Source: an uncultured Actinomycetes bacterium
GTDB taxonomy: Bacteria > Actinomycetota > Acidimicrobiia > Acidimicrobiales > Microtrichaceae
DNA: 12,444 nucleotides
Assembly: GCA_903953195.1 (NCBI GenBank)
Contig: CAJBIS010000170.1
Coordinates: 1 to 12,444, forward strand
Reading direction: 5' to 3'
Shown: positions 10,451-12,444 of the stretch, one piece after another
How the letters are laid out: each line of letters starts with the position of its first letter
Numbering within the stretch: position 1 is the stretch's first letter
Translations under genes and position numbers: made by a program
Notes under the pieces: model-generated
What the model was told of the DNA's origin: nothing
The model's database searches: none
What the model saw: the letters and a program-made list of their open reading frames with translations, nothing else

Positions 10451-11518
10451 GTGCGGACCTCGGCGCTCGACGCCGTCCACCGCTCCCTCGGGGCGCGCAT
10501 GGTGCCCTTCGGTGGGTGGGACATGCCGTTGTCGTACCCGTCCGGCACGCTCGAGGAACATGCGGCCTGCCGTACCGGAGCGGTCGTCTTCGACGTCAGC
10601 CACCTGGGCACCGTGCGCGTCGAGGGCGACGGGGTCGTGGACTGCCTGCAGGCGGCATTCACCAATGACCTGAACAAGATCGAACCCGGTCGGGCCCAGT
10701 ACACGCACCTGCTCGATCCCGACGACGGATCCGTGGTCGACGACATCATCCTCTGGTGGCTCGCTCCCGGTGTGGTCGACGTGATGCCGAACGCCTCGAA
10801 CACGGACGGCGTCACCGCGGCGTTGCAGGACGCGCCGGGCGTCGCCGTCCGCGACACGACCTCGGAGCGCGCCGTGCTCGCGATCCAGGGTCCAGCGGCC
10901 CGGGAGCGTCTGGCCGCAGTCTCGTCCGAGGCCGCCGCGATCGGTCGGTTCCGGGTCGGGACGTTCGACTTCGAGGGCACCGAGTGCGTGGTCGCGGGCA
11001 CCGGCTACACCGGCGAAGACGGGGTCGAGTGCGCCGTTCCCGTTGCGGTCGCCGAGCGGTTCTGGAACGCGGTGACCGCCGCCGGCATCACGCCGGCGGG
11101 CCTCGGAGCCCGGGACACGCTCCGACTCGAGGCCGGCCTGCCACTGCACGGTCACGAGCTCGGCGTCGGCATCACGACGCTGAACGCCGGGTTGGGCTGG
11201 GTCGTGGGTTGGGACAAGGGCCCGTTCCGTGGACGGGACGCACTCGAGGCCCAGCGGGCTGCTGGCGTCACGCCGGTCCTTCGGGGCCTGCGGACCGAGG
11301 GTCGACGTCCGCCGCGTGAGGGCAACGAGGTCCTCCGGGACGGTCAGGTCGTCGGCACGCTGTCATCGGGCAACTTCTCGCCGACGCTCGGCTGCGGGAT
11401 CGCGCTGGCGTTCGTCCCGCCGGACGTCGTCGAGGGCGACGTCGTGCAGATCCGTGGGCGAGGTGAGCCGGTCGAGGCCCGCTGCGTCCCGCTTCCGTTC
11501 GTGACCCCGGACCGCTGA
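10451..11518 (+). CDS. gcvT: Glycine cleavage system T protein (aminomethyltransferase)
   Basis: This 355-residue enzyme takes the aminomethyl group from lipoylated GcvH, releases ammonia and gives methylene-tetrahydrofolate. Family blocks are MVPFGGWDMPLSY (17-29), VFDVSHLGTVRVEG (46-59), GSVVDDIILWW (93-103) with the catalytic Asp expected at 97, TGYTGEDGVE, and GLGARDTLRLEAGLPLHGHE, followed by the C-terminal barrel containing SSGNFSPTLGCGIALAFV. One oddity is VMPNASNTDGV where the family usually has a VxNAxN segment; the Asn residues are kept. The length is normal. GTG 10451 begins 5 bases after the MerR stop and has no clear Shine-Dalgarno, so translation is probably coupled. It converges with gcvP at a strong stem. 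Confidence 0.96.
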   Translation: MRTSALDAVHRSLGARMVPFGGWDMPLSYPSGTLEEHAACRTGAVVFDVSHLGTVRVEGDGVVDCLQAAFTNDLNKIEPGRAQYTHLLDPDDGSVVDDIILWWLAPGVVDVMPNASNTDGVTAALQDAPGVAVRDTTSERAVLAIQGPAARERLAAVSSEAAAIGRFRVGTFDFEGTECVVAGTGYTGEDGVECAVPVAVAERFWNAVTAAGITPAGLGARDTLRLEAGLPLHGHELGVGITTLNAGLGWVVGWDKGPFRGRDALEAQRAAGVTPVLRGLRTEGRRPPREGNEVLRDGQVVGTLSSGNFSPTLGCGIALAFVPPDVVEGDVVQIRGRGEPVEARCVPLPFVTPDR

Positions 11519-11527
11519 CCGACGCCC

Positions 11528-11556
11528 GTCTGATCAGCGGTGTCCGCTGATCAGAC
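11528..11556. terminator. Bidirectional terminator between gcvT and gcvP
   Basis: A perfect 13-bp stem, GTCTGATCAGCGG (11528-11540) with CCGCTGATCAGAC (11544-11556), closes a TGT loop. It starts 10 bases after the gcvT stop, and its right arm contains the gcvP stop (11551-11553). No T-tract follows on either strand, as is usual for stem-only terminators in actinobacteria. Confidence 0.85.
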
Positions 11557-12444
11557 CAGATCCTCGATCGCCGGACAGCTGCACACCAGGTTGCGGTCGC
11601 CGAATCCGCCGTCGATGCGGCCGACCGGCGGCCAGTACTTCCCGGCGACGCGGGTGCCGCTCGGCCATCCGGCCACCGATCGCTCGTACGCGTGATTCCA
11701 GTCGTCCGCGCCGACCACGGCGGCGGTGTGCGGTGCGTGCACCAGCGGGTTGTCATCGGCGGGCCACGTGCCGTCGGCCACCATCCGGATCTCGTCCCGG
11801 ATGGCGATCATCGCGTCGCAGAACCGGTCGAGTTCCTCGATCGACTCCGACTCGGTCGGCTCGATCATCAGCGTTCCCGGCACCGGGAACGACATGGTCG
11901 GTGCATGGAAGCCGTAGTCGATGAGGCGCTTGGCGACGTCCTCGTTGGTGATGCCGATCTCGCGATCGATGTCACGCAGATCGATGATGCACTCGTGGGC
12001 GACCAGCCCGTCGTGGCCGCGGTAGAGGACCGGGTAGTGCGGCTCCAGCCGGTGGGCGACGTAGTTGGCGTTCAGGATCGCCAGCTGCGTCGCGGTGGTG
12101 AGCTGATCGCCCATCATCGTGACGTACATCCACGGGATCGGAAGGATGCCGGCCGAACCGTACGGCGCGGCGGAGACGGCGCCGACGCCACCTTCCGCCG
12201 TCGGGATGGCGCCGCTGCGATGTCCCGGCAGGAACGGTGCGAGATGTTCGGCGACGGCCACCGGGCCGACGCCCGGGCCCCCGCCGCCGTGGGGGATGCA
12301 GAACGTCTTGTGCAGGTTCAGGTGGCTGACATCGGCGCCGAATCGGCCGGGCGGCGCGACACCGACCAGGGCGTTGAGGTTGGCGCCGTCGACGTAGACC
12401 TGCCCGCCGTGGGCGTGCACGACCTCGCAGACCTCGGTGATGCC
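11551..12444 (-). CDS. gcvP: Glycine dehydrogenase (decarboxylating), P protein, C-terminal part
   Basis: This frame is open to the window edge; 297 residues of the C-terminal (P2, PLP-binding) half are seen. The P protein decarboxylates glycine and loads the aminomethyl group onto the GcvH lipoyl arm. The visible part opens with GITEVCEVVHAHGGQVYVDG and continues with DGANLNALVG and HLNLHKTFCIPHGGGGPG, in which the Lys (46th visible residue) forms the PLP Schiff base; 251 residues follow it, the same as in E. coli GcvP (Lys706 of 957). It ends GFGDRNLVCSCPAIEDLV, so the C-terminus is complete. It is read against gcvT and must have its own promoter outside the window. Whether it is a single-chain P protein or the beta subunit of a two-chain form cannot be seen, though the sequence is of the long single-chain type. 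Confidence 0.97.
   Translation of the reverse strand, partial: GITEVCEVVHAHGGQVYVDGANLNALVGVAPPGRFGADVSHLNLHKTFCIPHGGGGPGVGPVAVAEHLAPFLPGHRSGAIPTAEGGVGAVSAAPYGSAGILPIPWMYVTMMGDQLTTATQLAILNANYVAHRLEPHYPVLYRGHDGLVAHECIIDLRDIDREIGITNEDVAKRLIDYGFHAPTMSFPVPGTLMIEPTESESIEELDRFCDAMIAIRDEIRMVADGTWPADDNPLVHAPHTAAVVGADDWNHAYERSVAGWPSGTRVAGKYWPPVGRIDGGFGDRNLVCSCPAIEDLV

Overview
This is a gene-dense, very GC-rich segment (visually about two thirds G+C, with strong G/C bias at third codon positions) from an actinobacterium. The order gcvH - FHA protein (GarA type) - MerR - DUF151 nuclease-like protein - MerR, followed by glycine-cleavage genes, matches the conserved actinobacterial block known in Mycobacterium as Rv1826 to Rv1832. 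The pairing of a CDP-alcohol phosphatidyltransferase with a nucleotidyltransferase/phosphohexomutase fusion recalls Streptomyces SCO1389/SCO1388. The long acidic and low-complexity insertions, and promoters in the form TANNNT followed 6-7 bases later by the start codon, suggest a deep actinobacterial lineage such as Acidimicrobiia. That placement is inference from memory, not a database result.

Layout. Bases 2-1325 (+) hold the end of the large subunit and the complete B12-binding small subunit of a split acyl-CoA mutase. Bases 1318-2511 (-) hold a membrane-anchored polyprenyl-phosphate glycosyltransferase (GT2 + GtrA) whose stop overlaps that of the small subunit. Bases 2582-3331 (+) are an SRAP (YedK/HMCES) abasic-site DNA-protein crosslinking protein, and 3356-3793 (-) a HIT hydrolase. 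Bases 3841-4512 (+) are the phosphatidyltransferase, and 4604-7090 (+) the 828-residue sugar-nucleotidyltransferase/phosphohexomutase-like fusion. Bases 7137-9176 (+) form a tight gcvH-garA-merR operon. Bases 9270-9758 (+) are the DUF151 gene with its own promoter, 9921-11518 (+) a second merR coupled to gcvT, and 11551-12444 (-) the end of gcvP, converging on gcvT at a perfect 13-bp stem terminator. No stretch of more than 300 bases lacks a gene. No tRNA, rRNA, CRISPR, insertion sequence or att site was seen.

How the genes work together. gcvH, gcvT and gcvP encode three of the four glycine cleavage proteins. The GarA-type FHA protein is known in relatives as a phosphorylation-controlled inhibitor or activator of enzymes at the 2-oxoglutarate/glutamate node, so the block ties glycine catabolism to nitrogen and carbon control. 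The two MerR proteins flanking DUF151 are probable local or cell-growth regulators. The glycosyltransferase, phosphatidyltransferase and sugar-nucleotide genes belong to envelope lipid and glycan synthesis.

Most of the window is conserved housekeeping sequence; I do not see a wholly new multi-gene system. The points most worth checking are a phosphohexomutase domain in which all four catalytic loops look decayed, a zinc ribbon fused to the front of GarA, a strongly acidic insertion splitting a MerR protein into two HTH-like parts, repeated leaderless promoters, and a hairpin filling the short leader of the fusion gene.
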